Below, piece by piece: positions 18,971-29,208 of a stretch of DNA of 29,208 nt. This stretch comes from Hyphochytrium catenoides (Eukaryota > Sar > Hyphochytriomycetes > Hyphochytriales > Hyphochytriaceae): positions 718 through 29,925 of the forward strand of contig FLMG01002494.1 of the NCBI GenBank assembly GCA_900088475.1, given 5' to 3'. Both the position numbers and the translations under genes were made by a program. Position 1 is the stretch's first letter. Each line of letters opens with the position of its first letter. The notes below the pieces were generated by a model. The model did not search any database, was not told the DNA's origin, and saw only the letters and a list, made by a program, of their open reading frames with translations.

Positions 18971-20074
18971 TTAGGAATAGTAGGCGCCTCCAGTCGGTCC
19001 ATACATCTCCTTGATTCGGCTCTGTGGAACGAGAATAGGATCGCCTCCGTTAGGGTTCGGCAGCTGGACCAGTGGATCTCGTTCCATATAGGACGCTTGG
19101 CACTTGTGGCAAAACCCACTGACGGGCCATTCATTGAGGCGCATACGCAGCTGGGTGATAGGGTCAAACTCTGCCATGTAAGCCCTGCCATTGATGGCTA
19201 GCTCAAACCGACAGATCGGACAAACATCGGTTCGGGACAGCCATTGAGAGAGACATGGCCTATGGAAGACGTGCAGGCAAGGTAGCCCAATAACATCCAG
19301 GCTGTTCTTCTCTATGGTTTGCAAACAGATGGTGCACTCCGCACCATTCCCCATCAGTCCTTCGTTGAAATGGCTCAAGTCCACCTTGCCATTTCCAACA
19401 CAGGCAGGCTTCGACATCTGGAGCTGTTGGACAAAAGAGTCTTTCTTGTCGGCGCACAGAGGATCTCCACAACGCATGCCCGTAGGGATGTACCAATCTC
19501 CCAATCCATTGCCGTTGCCGCCTGCACCTCCTTCCTTGTTTGCTTTTTGTGCTTCAGACTTCTTTCTATATTCTTTGCCTTTCCACTTTTGAGCTCCCTT
19601 TACAGCTTTTGAGGAGGAGGGTCGTATGGCATGGTTAAGCAGTTGACAGCGAGCCACTATGTCGGGCCTGGAGGGCCCCTGGTGCTTCACGACTGCGTTT
19701 GCAAGGTAAACGCGGAGCTCCTCATCCGGAATAGGATCAGGAAGGTAGTTGGCCTGCTGATCGGGGATGAGAAGAGGGTCGCACAGGTTGCCATATTGCA
19801 ACGCCAACACGTTCTTCTTCTGCTTCTCTTCTTCTCCGCTGGCTTTCTCCTCTTGTAGTAGGTCCTCCAAGAGTCGAACAGCGAGGCGGTTGCTGGTCGG
19901 AGGATTGCGTTGCCGGTCAATGACTCGACAAAGTTTGCCATTGAGTTTCTGGCCCACCTCACTCTTTAGACCAGTAATGCGGTATGTATGGCCAATGCAA
20001 TTTTCTAGCTCTTGCTGCCTCAGATATTCTACCGCTTTCGTACCCTGATATTGCTTGCTGCCTTGGGCTGCCAT
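18971..20074 (-). CDS. RING-H2 finger protein, probable E3 ubiquitin ligase (367 aa)
   Basis: A single exon. The ATG at 20074 is chosen because further upstream the open frame begins only with non-ATG codons. The RING-H2 finger has all eight ligands: C247, C250, C266, H268, H271, C274, C285, C288 (C-x2-C-x15-C-x-H-x2-H-x2-C-x10-C-x2-C). Such fingers recruit E2 enzymes for substrate ubiquitylation. Residues 31-70 (GLKS...LNGKLCRV...RLAVRLLED) match a short SH3-like motif often seen in proteins of algae and alveolates, stated from memory of the pattern. Residues 72-90 and 160-182 are charged and probably disordered. After the finger come a CxxC pair (C322, C325) and a conserved-looking tail. 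No membrane span is visible, so a soluble ligase is likely. The target is unknown. The gene diverges from the ABC transporter at 21296. Confidence 0.93.
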   Translation of the reverse strand: MAAQGSKQYQGTKAVEYLRQQELENCIGHTYRITGLKSEVGQKLNGKLCRVIDRQRNPPTSNRLAVRLLEDLLQEEKASGEEEKQKKNVLALQYGNLCDPLLIPDQQANYLPDPIPDEELRVYLANAVVKHQGPSRPDIVARCQLLNHAIRPSSSKAVKGAQKWKGKEYRKKSEAQKANKEGGAGGNGNGLGDWYIPTGMRCGDPLCADKKDSFVQQLQMSKPACVGNGKVDLSHFNEGLMGNGAECTICLQTIEKNSLDVIGLPCLHVFHRPCLSQWLSRTDVCPICRFELAINGRAYMAEFDPITQLRMRLNEWPVSGFCHKCQASYMERDPLVQLPNPNGGDPILVPQSRIKEMYGPTGGAYYS

Positions 20075-21295
20075 CAGTATCTTGAGCGTTGCCTTCAATC
20101 TTACGCAACCTGGGATGACTCTCCTCTGTAATGGTGGCCGCACTAGGTTTGAAAGTATCCTCCAGCAGGTTGCCTCAGGCCGTAAGCCGCGAATGTGACC
20201 GTTCCTCCTCACTTGGCTCTGAAGCTTTCCTTCCGATATTGATTATGAAGGTGGCCTTTTGATAGCCACAACTTCAAAGGCTGGCTTGTCTATGGCTCAG
20301 GCTTTCCAAAGTTTTCTCTGACAGCGCCACCGCGATGCTCAATCATTCGACCCGACGCCCAACATTATTGAAGCGGCCGCCGCAGCTGCGCTGATGAGGA
20401 TGGTGGTATCTTTGTGTCACACCTTATCGTGCAGTCCCGAACCTAAAAGCGTTGAACGTTGTTACATCTGACTTACGTTCAAGTCTGAGCTAAAAGTTCG
20501 TGTGTTTTTGTAAACCCGGAATAACAGCCCTATGGAAGACGTATTTCTCGAGGGGTCTAGAGTTATTCTCGGTGGTCATAGCCGTAGCTCCGGCACTCGA
20601 CTCACGATTGTGTTTTATGATAACAACTACAGAGACAGGCACCCCCGCACAACTCGAGACCTGAAGTGAACAGCCCGTACAGGGTCGCACACGCTCTAGC
20701 TACGCATACAACGTAGTTGAAGTAACAGGCAGGGACAGACACATACCACGACTACGTACACCTCCTGTGCCTGATGTCGACACCTCGACCCTGATTCTGC
20801 AACGACTGGATCATAAACAGCAAGAACACATGTTTTCTTCCTTGCTGCTCTCTCTCTCTCGCTCTGTCTCACTTTGTCTCTCTCTTTCCTCTGTTGCGGT
20901 CTTTTACACGTAGAAGTACCGTACTCTCTCACGCTGTCGGATATCTCTCTCTCACTCTGTCTTCTCTCTATCTGGTGCACTTGTCGCATACTTGCGAAAA
21001 GCCAACCAACGTTTCTCATCAGAGTAGTTCCTTCCGCTCGCTGTGTCCTTCCGCTGCCATCAGCCTGATCACTAGCTCGTCACACTCCATTCATCATCAT
21101 CTTCCCAGAAGCACTGGTGGCCGCTCCAGCGCTTCAAGCCACGGAGACGTTAACAAGGTTGCATCAGCGAACGGAGCTTATTGTGCCTCGACAAGAGCTT
21201 TCTGAACAGATGCTGAAGGTCTAGCTAAACGAGCGGGTGAGAGAGAGAGACAGGGAAAGAATCAGACCAACAAGAAGTCAAGAGGAGCAATAATT
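20075..21295. promoter_or_regulatory. Divergent intergenic region between the RING and ABC genes
   Basis: 1.2 kb separating two start codons that point away from each other, so it should hold both promoters. It includes a CT-rich stretch at 20846-20890, a second pyrimidine-rich stretch to about 21100 and a short GA run at 21238-21252 before the ABC start. No TATA element or known site is clear, and no further gene is supported. Confidence 0.5.
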
Positions 21296-24200
21296 ATGGC
21301 GTCAGACAAGAACGATGGCGGCGAGGCTAAGGTCCATTTAAGCATGCCTGATGATGATGGACAGGAAGTCGAGCCCTCAGCGCGGTATGGGGGAGATCAC
21401 GATGGCGGATTTTGGAAAGATCGATGTCGTCTATTGAACCTGGGCTTTCTCTATTCACAGCTCCACTTCTCTCTTCTCTGGCGTATCTTGTCTTTCTTCG
21501 TGGCTCTCACTCATGTCACATTCAGCGCCTCATACATATGCATGCTCCCCTCTCACGTGCAGATACCAGGTTGTTAAGTCTCCAATACAGTCAAAGTTGA
21601 CGGCTCTAGAACCCACTGCCGCGCTGGAGGTTGTCTCAGAGCAGATCCAGCGGTCTTTCATCAGTGAGGGAGAGAAGGAGGACGAGAAGGAGAAAGAATC
21701 AAAACCGGAAGATCCTCAGCCGTCTTATGGAGAGCTCTTTCGCTTTGCTGACAAGTTAGATGTGTTCCTCCTTGTCAATGGCTGTCTCTTCTCTGCTGCA
21801 AGTGGGATGGGTCTACCTATGTATGCTCTTCTCTTCGGTAAGCCTCCTCTTCACGTTCTTTAACTCGCTCTCCGCCTCTTGCATCGTTTGAAGGTTTTGC
21901 ACTACCTCGCCTCCAGGGCAAACCAGGTCATGGCGTAATCCTCTCTTCTCCCTTCACATTTCCTAGGCAGGCTCTCGTTTCTTTCTCCTTCAATTCTTGC
22001 TGTTAGCCAGGGTGCCTTCTGAATGGCGATAGTCTTCTTGGTCAACTCAGTAGACACATTTTTGTCTACCAGGACTCTTCCTCGCTCCATCTTCTACTTT
22101 CAGTCGTTATGACCCCTCATCAGACCTTTACCTCAAATGTAGGAGAGGTGATTGACGCCTTCGTCCCTGTTGTGGACATGGACAAAATCTTCGGCGCCTC
22201 GATGATCTTTTTAGGGCTAGGTGTGGCTCTCCTGATCTGCTCCTATCTTCAGTACACTCTCTTCTCAATCTCAGCAGAGAGGCAGAGCAAGGCGCTAAGA
22301 ATGGCAAGCCTAAAAGCGATTATGAGGCAGGAAATAGGCTGGTTTGACATGCATGATCCAGGGACCTTGGCAACGAGGATAGCGGGGTAGGCTCTCCACG
22401 GCATTTCTCCCCTCAGAACCTATATCTCTCTCCCGTGACTTTGGTATTCTCCATTTCCCCAGTTGTTGGTTCAGCCACTGCCTAGAATGCTGCATGCATT
22501 CCTACGTTTGGTCTTGAAGCTCCTGGTCAATCATAACAAGATATCCACTCTCTCTTTGCAAGCTAATCCCAAGGAAACTTCGTCACAAGCTCTTTCCCTT
22601 ACGCTTCTGACATTTGCTTCTCTTCTTTTTGTCTCGTTATCCAGTGATACTGTTCTCATTCGAGAGGGGATCAGTAACAAGCTAGGAGAGTTGGTTCAAT
22701 TTCTCACTGCTTTTGTGGCGGGATTTATCATCGCGCTAATTAAAGGCTGGAGTATGGCCTTGGTGATGTGTGCGGGAGTTCCTTTCACTGCTATCTGCAT
22801 GGGTTTATTGATGAAAACCATGGGCAAAATCAGTACCAGGGGCCAGCTTGCGTATGCAAAGGTAGGCTGCTGCAGGGCCTCTCCTTCCCACACGTTTTCT
22901 AGGTCCCTTTTCCCCTTGTCCATTCGTTGCTTGCAGCTCTTTCTCGCTATGACAATACAGGCATTAACCCGAACATGAGCCTTCTGCCGCCTAGGCCCTT
23001 ATGATCTTATTTGTCTCCCTTTGTTTGTCTCCAGGGCCTTGACTCCTTCTCTTTGGGCTGTCTCGTTACATCATTTCTTTTTCCTCTGCATCTACTCTCA
23101 CTCTCTCTGTCAGACGTGTATTTCATGGACACGTCAAGTCGAGTCGTACCTTTCACCACTAACTCTTGCTTTGTCTAGGCTGGAGCGGTAGCTGAGGAAA
23201 CGATCTCCTCTATCCGCACTGTGGCATCCTTCAATGGAGAGAAGGCAGCTGCCAACAAGTTTGCCAATCTGGTGGAGGAAGCAGAAAAGGTTCTCATCCA
23301 GGCGGGCAGAGCCCAGGCAATCGGTGTCGGCTTTGTCATGTTGACCATCTTCCTTACATACGCATTAGGGTGAGGCAACATTACCCCTCTTCCTTCGTCC
23401 CTGGGCAGCTGTCTTCGCCAGAGTCTATCTCGCTAAAGTGCTTTCTCCTTCCTGCTGTATTTTTCGACCTCTAAGGCTCTGCCTTCTCATGGCGCGGCGC
23501 TTCGCCTCTGGTCGTGCTCTTTCACGTCTAGTTTGCCCAAAGCACAGGGTGCTCATGTTGTTGTATCACCAGCCGCCGTCTATACACTCTGATAGCCCTT
23601 TCTTCCTCCAACAACGCACTCTTGTATAGGATGTGGTTTGGAGGAAAGCTCGTCTCTGACGGTGATAGCACTCCTGGAGAAGTGTTCACTGTCTTCTTCG
23701 CGGTTATCATGGGCTCTGTCTTTCTCGGCCAGGCGTCGCCATCTTTCACTGCTCTTGCCAATGCTAGAGGAGCATCTGCCACGGTTCTCGCTATCATCAG
23801 ACGGCAGCCTCTCATCGACCCTCTCTCCTCCTCGGGTATCTCTCCTTCACAGTGTGAAGGGCGGATAGACTTGAAGGACATCTCTTTCTCCTATCCTTCG
23901 CGGCCCGACGTTGAAATTCTTTCGGGGTATAATCTCAGCATTGAAGCTGGAAAAACGGTAGCTTTAGTTGGTCCAAGTGGCGGAGGAAAGAGTACGATCA
24001 TTTCTCTCATTGAGAGGTTCTATGATCCAACAGGGGGCGCCGTTCTTCTCGATGGCAGAGACTTAAGGGAGTATAATTTGCAATGGTTGAGATCTAACAT
24101 TGGGATAGTAAGCCAGGAACCTATTCTCTTCAACACTAGCATTGCTGAAAATATCATGCATGGCAGAGAAGGAGCTACACAGGAAGAGGTTGAAGAAGCC

Positions 24201-27200
24201 GCAAGACATGCGAATGCCCACAACTTCATTATGAGTTTCGAGCAAGGCTATGCCACGAATGTGGGAGAGAAGGGGATACAGATATCAGGAGGTGAGAAAG
24301 TATTAAGCTTATCTTGAGTTGCTTATCGGCTGCTGTGTGCACAGTGAGCACTCAGTCTTCTCTCTCACTCTATCGCTGGAGTTTCTACCTTCTTCCCACA
24401 CACTGCTTTGATTTTTTCTTCTGGCGCTGAAGGGCTCTATCTAAGGCATCTTTTATCTCACGTTCTTGTTGTCCCCCTACTTCCGTTCTTTTATTGCGAC
24501 TGCTTAAAACCATTCTCTCCGCTTTGCCTTGGCTCCGCTATCCATAGGGCAGAAGCAGAGAATTGCCATAGCTCGGGCCATTCTTAGGGATCCTGCCATT
24601 CTTCTCTTAGATGAGGCCACCTCAGCACTGGACAATGAGAGCGAGGTAGATATAGAGAGCTAAAGCTTCCACTTTATTGCTCTGTCTTGGTTACCGCTCC
24701 GTGTCCTGAAGTTTTGTCCTTATCCCTAGCAAACAGACGCTTGGTGAGGCTCCCGCACTCTCTCCTCTGAGCTGGCGGCGCCACTTTCCTTCTGTGCAGC
24801 ATCTCTTGGTCCGTTCCGCTCACGCTCACTGGCTCGCCCTCCCTATCTCTCTCCTCTCTCTGTCCCTTCTCATCCTTCTTTTCTCTGCCGTTGTTCCCTT
24901 ACCACAGAGGGTGGTCCAGGAAGCGCTGGACAAGTTGCTGGCCATGAAGAAGAGGACAACGATAGTGATAGCCCATCGATTATCTACCATACGAGACGCA
25001 GATTTGATTGCGGTTATTAGCCAGGGGAAAGTCCAAGAGCAGGGCACTCACCACGCACTGATGGAAAAAGAAGGCGGAATCTATAGAAATCTTGTCCTCA
25101 TGCAAGAAGCACCTTCGTCTTCTCCGGAAGAAGGTTTACAGCTAGGGGCGAGAGCCAGGATGCATAGCGATACTCTCGTCCGCGGCAAGGGCCTTGAGTC
25201 CTCGATTAGGCCTCATGAGCTCTCTGTGGCCGAAGAAGGGGGAAAGTTTGAAGGAGACACGGCAGCCACATCTCCTGCAGCCTCCCTCTCCCTTAACAAG
25301 AGGGTTTTCCAGTTGAACCAGCCAGAGAGAAAGTACCTTATTGTGGCTTGGACGAGTGCCATTCTGGGAGGAATGACCTTTCCGCTCTCTGCCCTGTTGA
25401 TAGCACAGATTCTTTCAGTCTTTAACAGTGCTCTCGATAGGCCTGACTACCTCTATGATCAGGTGTCCAAGTATGCTCTCCTATACGTTGCTCTTGGTCT
25501 CTTCGCGTTCACAACCATGTATGGCATGATCTATTGCTTTGTCCTCATGGTAAGTGACAGTAGAACTGCAACAAAAGCAAGCAAAACGAGGGAGAAGAGA
25601 GAGAGAGGGAGAGACGAATAGGCTTTTGGCTTGTCCAGGCCTGTTTTGAAAAATTATGCAATGGTCATAGAGGTTTAGTGTGACTGTCGCCATGAAGACT
25701 CTATCTCCACACTCATGTGATCGGCTTAGTTAGGACCTGACAGAAACCCTTTGCATCTCTTCTCATCTTCCTAGGGAGAGAAGCTCACCAAGCGCCTGAG
25801 AGAGCTCACCTTTAGGGCCATAGTCCGACAAGATATTCAATGGTTTGACAGGGAGGAAAATAGCACAGGAGTGCTCACCACCCGCTTGGCAACTGATGCG
25901 ACGCTTGTGAGGGCCGTAGCCGGAGAAAACCAGGGTCGCATGATTCAGACAGCTTCCACCCTGATCTCTGCCCTCATCATAGCGTTCGGCTGGGGGAGCT
26001 GGCAACTTACCCTCGTCCTCTTGTCTCTCCTCCCGCTTCTGATGATTGGGGTCGGCATTCAAGCTAAAACTTTTAGAAAATCCACCACCAAGAGCCAGGA
26101 TGAGCTTGGAGAAGCAGGAAAGCTTGCGACGGAGGCCATCAGCTATATTAGGACCGTCGCATCCTTTGGGTTGGAGAAGCGACTTCTTTCTCTATATGAG
26201 GCCGCCCTTGTCTCCCCTATGAAAGAGGGCTTTATTAGGGCCAACATAGGTGGAATATCTGTTGGCTTCTCACAGCTCGTCATGTTTGGTGGCTACGCTC
26301 TTGTCTTCTGGTACGGAGGGAAGTTAGTTTCTGAGAAAACAATCACCTTCGATGAGATGATGCGCTCTCTTATGGCCATCATGATGGCAGCACAAGGAAT
26401 GGGTAGAAGCACAGCCTTCATGGGAGACAGTGCAGCCGCCAACGCGGCGTTGGCCAAGATATTTGAAGTGGAGGACAGACTCCCCTTCATCGACTCCGCT
26501 TCCGATGAAGGGGAAAAGACATCGGAGGTCAAAGGGAACATCCAGCTGAAGGATATCTCTTTCTTCTATCCTACTCGCCCGGAGGCCCTCATCCTACGCG
26601 ACTTCTCTCTCTCTATCTCAGCAGGAGAGACTTGCGCGCTTGTCGGATCGTCGGGTTCAGGAAAAAGCACAGTTGTCAGTCTTTTAGAGAGGTACTATGA
26701 CCCACAAAGAGGAAGCGTCTTTCTGGATGGAGTGAACCTGAAGAAGCTAAACGTTCAATGGCTGAGATCCAATATTGGGCTGGTTGGACAGGTAGGACCC
26801 ACTTCCAAGTGCATTAGGAGACGTCCTCTCTCGCTCTTTCTCTCCCTCTATCTCTATTGATCTTGAGTGTAGCGTTTGTACCGTGCTGCTGTATGCTAAT
26901 GTTTGGCCCTCAGGAGCCCATCCTCTTCCAAGGCACAATAGCTGAGAACATCGCCTTCGGTAAGCCAGGCGCTAGCCAAGAGGAAGTGCTCCAGGCTGCG
27001 CGGATGGCGAACGCGCACGACTTCATCCGAAATTTCCCTGACGGCTTTGACACGTTAGTCGGGGACAAGGGCTTACAGCTGTCTGGGGGGCAGAAGCAGC
27101 GGATCGCCATTGCAAGGGCCATTATCAAGGATCCCGCTATCCTGCTGCTAGATGAGGCCACCAGTGCTCTGGATAGCGAGAGCGAGGTAAGCAGGTCCAC

Positions 27201-27740
27201 AGGGGAAGAAGGGAGAGCGCTCTGAAGAGAAAGCGAGGTAGAAGGGAGAAAGTGCCAAGACCGTAAATGCAAGGCTTATAGGCCAAAAAAGGGAGCCGGA
27301 TTGGGGTCATTCAAAGGTTGTTAGTTAAGAGCACTACACAGACTTCGAATGCAATATGAAAAGGAAAGTTAGGGGTTGCAGGAGAAGAGAGTTTAGATGG
27401 TGTCTTCGCTCGCCATGGGCAATAGCCGCGTCATAGCTACGCTTGTCTCTCTCATGAGATACCCATAGCCTGGTCATCTTCCTAACCCTTGCACTACGCC
27501 CTCTTCTGGCTACTGCAGAGAGTGGTGCAGCAGGCGCTCGATGATCTGCTCAAGATGAAGAGAAGGACGACGGTAGTAATTGCACACCGCCTCTCAACCA
27601 TTGTCAACGCTGATAAGATAGCGTTTGTGCACCAAGGAGCGGTGGCCGAGATAGGGAGGCACCAGGAGCTAATGCATAGAAACGGACTCTACGCCAAGCT
27701 TTATAGAGAAAGAAACGAAGTAGAGAAAAGAAGCTCATAG
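21296..27740 (+). CDS. Full-length ABCB (P-glycoprotein/MDR-type) ABC transporter (eleven exons, 1322 aa)
   Basis: Exons: 21296-21384, 21563-21837, 22104-22386, 22645-22861, 23179-23369, 23630-24291, 24548-24645, 24908-25549, 25775-26791, 26914-27186, 27519-27740 (3969 nt; all phases agree). The layout is an acidic cytosolic head (about 1-90), TMD1, NBD1, a charged linker (about 660-740), TMD2, NBD2. NBD1: Walker [10 protein letters not shown] (466-474), Q-loop Q514, signature ISGGQ (570-574) rebuilt across a splice junction, Walker B ILLLDE (to 595), H-loop H628. NBD2: Walker [10 protein letters not shown] (1110-1118), VGQEP, LSGGQ (1214-1218), Walker B ILLLDE, AHRLSTI. Both ATP sites keep the catalytic Glu and H-loop His, so both should hydrolyse ATP. 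Type IV exporters of this family move lipids, xenobiotics or metabolites outward; the substrate is unknown. The length fits the roughly 1280-residue norm. The same exon boundary splits both NBDs after SALD.ESE. Confidence 0.97.
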
Positions 27741-28979
27741 CTCTTAGGGGGAATGGACAAGACAGCACCCGGCTCACATGTAAACAGCCGCGATTAGAAA
27801 GGAAAGCATATCGGAGAAGATATCTTGCACAAGGGACAAAGCTTAGAGTGTACTGCAGCTCTCTAGGTTATTCGTCTCTCCTGGCCCTGCCCTTAATCTA
27901 ATATCAGCCCTGTCGTCGGCGTCAGTGCTTTCGAGGCTTTATTACGGTTAGCTACGTGGCGCTTAAGAGAGACAGGGCCCGCGTTGTTACTCTCATTCGC
28001 CGTCTACTTGTGTGGCTGGCTTCTCTTTCGTCGTGTACTTGTGTGGCTGGCTTTCTCATCCCTAACCTTTGCTGCTTCAGCCGTCACCTCTCGAACACTT
28101 CTTTCGCTCATTTAATCCTTTCTGTGCCAAAAAGAAGAGTGTCGTAGGCTATCATTGATAGTAAGGGGAAGGCAAGGTCGGACTGCGGGCGTATACAGAA
28201 CAGGAATGCAAGAATGATTCGAGAGATAGAGTTGTTAGTTATTGGGAGAGGCGACGGCACCAACAGAGCCGAGACAAGGTTGGGACACAGGAACAAAACG
28301 TGATGACACCAAGTGCGTCATCAAGTGCACCGCCGTCAAAACGTCATAAAAAAAAAGCTTGATGCGATCTCTCTTGTGACGACAGTCTCTGCACCCTGAC
28401 AGTAACGATAGGAGACCGGGCGAAGAAAAGACACCAAGACCGTCATCAGTCTCGACCAGACAAGCAAGGGCAGGGTCGGTACAACTAACTGCTGAAGGAG
28501 AACAACACGCTTCAGGCATTCTCATTATGGATCGCCAAGGAGAAGTCGGGTCTTTTTAAGGCGTGAAAGCTATGGATAATCGAGACCGGTGGCCATGCCG
28601 CCGAGTAGCATCATTAGTAAAGAGCGTTTACATTGAAGCTTCACAATCCGTTCCACACACTCAAGAAAAAAACGTGATTCGCCGCCTCAAAATCGCGATA
28701 CTACTAGCGGACAAACTACCATCCCTCGCGTTTCTCAAGACAATTGACTCCAACTGCTAGGGGTGAGACTCTGTCCTGCATTGTTGGCAGGAGATGGTCC
28801 GCCCAGCTTTCTATGTTCGGCGTCCTTCGACGAGGTGCCTCCGCTCATCAGCCAGGAAAACCCAGTAGCTTCTTCTCTGCAACTCGTCCACGAGACCTCG
28901 CTGGATGTGCCTCAACATACATCTGGCCTACTTACCGCTCCCTCTCCGTGCTTGGGGTTGTCTTCGTCTAAGGCCTTAC
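27741..28979. other. Region downstream of the ABC transporter
   Basis: About 1.2 kb containing the 3' region of the transporter. A 31-bp-period direct repeat lies at 28005-28053 and an A10 run near 28347. Open frames on both strands (for example minus 28525-28235 and plus from 28763) are protein-like in places but conflict with each other and lack motifs, so none is called. Confidence 0.5.
28005..28053. repeat. Short direct repeat, two copies with 31-bp period
   Basis: TACTTGTGTGGCTGGCTT occurs at 28005-28022 and again at 28036-28053; the flanking TCGYCGT is also shared. A local tandem duplication. Confidence 0.8.
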
Positions 28980-29163
28980 TTTTCCTGGAGCTGGAACCCA
29001 TAAACTGTCGTCTTCAGGGATACCTTCCTGGTTTTCCCAGGGATATCCAATACCTGGTTGGAACCTTGGACGAAGTTCATGTGGCACCCCAAAGTGGCTG
29101 TAGAGATCGGCTGGCTTCTTCCCGGGTGGTGGTTGTCCTCCTCCGCCATCATTAATGGGAAGG
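28980..29163 (-). CDS. Candidate internal exon of a Gly/Pro-rich protein running off the right edge
   Basis: One minus-strand frame reads GGGGQPPPGKKPADLYSHFG and then a Pro-, Trp- and Tyr-bearing stretch (FQPGIGYPWENQEG, PEDDSLWVPAPGK). It ends at AAA|GTAAGG, a strong donor in phase 0 at 28979. The composition is much more protein-like than its surroundings. The frame is bounded upstream by a TAA at 29174-29172, so an acceptor near 29164 is needed, but the sequence there is purine-rich. An overlapping minus frame starting ATGGAAGCC at 29170 (64 codons) and a plus-strand frame from about 28763 compete with it. No family is recognised. Confidence 0.35.
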
Positions 29164-29208
29164 CTTCCATTTTATTTCCTCCTCCTGGCGGCTCTTCAAT
29201 TTAGAATG

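Noticed and set aside
20075-20212. N-terminal extension of the RING protein to 20212
   Set aside because: The extension has no ATG (it begins with GTG) and its Arg-rich translation shows no targeting pattern; the ATG at 20074 is preferred.
24794-24907. Hydrophobic N-terminal extension before ABC exon 8
   Set aside because: It is the pyrimidine-rich 3' end of intron 7; the ACCACAG acceptor gives the conserved RVVQEALD start.
1-29208. CRISPR arrays, tRNA or rRNA genes, transposase or reverse transcriptase genes
   Set aside because: None seen. The repeats are simple dinucleotide tracts or two-copy duplications, and no mobile-element protein motif appears in any frame.

Overview
The window is nuclear DNA from a eukaryotic microbe. 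Its genes are split by short GT-AG introns of roughly 120-350 bp, spaced as independent monocistronic units, and several have no bacterial counterpart (full-length ABCB transporter, TMEM53-type hydrolase, RING-H2 protein, AAAP amino-acid permease). Long CT/GA simple repeats, mostly pyrimidine-rich on the sense strand of introns, and several copies of the plant-type telo-box AAACCCTAA are present. I read this as a protist or alga of the stramenopile/alveolate kind, but the sequence alone does not fix the lineage. An 892-bp run of N (12086-12977) is an assembly gap.

Left part (1-5720): a possible minus-strand gene runs off the left edge. It is followed by two tandem plus-strand paralogues (929-2089 and 3122-4336). 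Each encodes a cysteine-rich, probably extracellular region made of two copies of a six-cysteine module, one membrane span and an acidic-ended cytoplasmic tail. I do not recognise this family, and it is the most novel-looking item here.

Middle part (5721-12085): a six-exon, membrane-anchored multicopper oxidase (5721-9087, +) converges on a single-exon AAAP amino-acid transporter (9599-11077, -). A weakly supported plus-strand gene may start at 11458 and run into the gap.

Right part (12978-29208): about 2.4 kb with only candidate exons comes first. Then follow a five-exon TMEM53/DUF829 alpha/beta hydrolase with a likely mitochondrial presequence (15429-17578, -), a purine-repeat-rich spacer, a RING-H2 protein (18971-20074, -) and, divergently, an eleven-exon full ABCB/P-glycoprotein-type transporter of 1322 residues (21296-27740, +). 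A candidate exon lies at the right edge. For the split genes I chose splice sites so that the reading frame closes exactly and family motifs are restored across junctions: 1986 nt for the oxidase, 1041 nt for the hydrolase, 3969 nt for the transporter.

The genes do not form an operon or an obvious pathway. What they share is membrane and surface biology: two Cys-rich surface proteins, a membrane-tethered oxidase, an amino-acid permease and an exporter.
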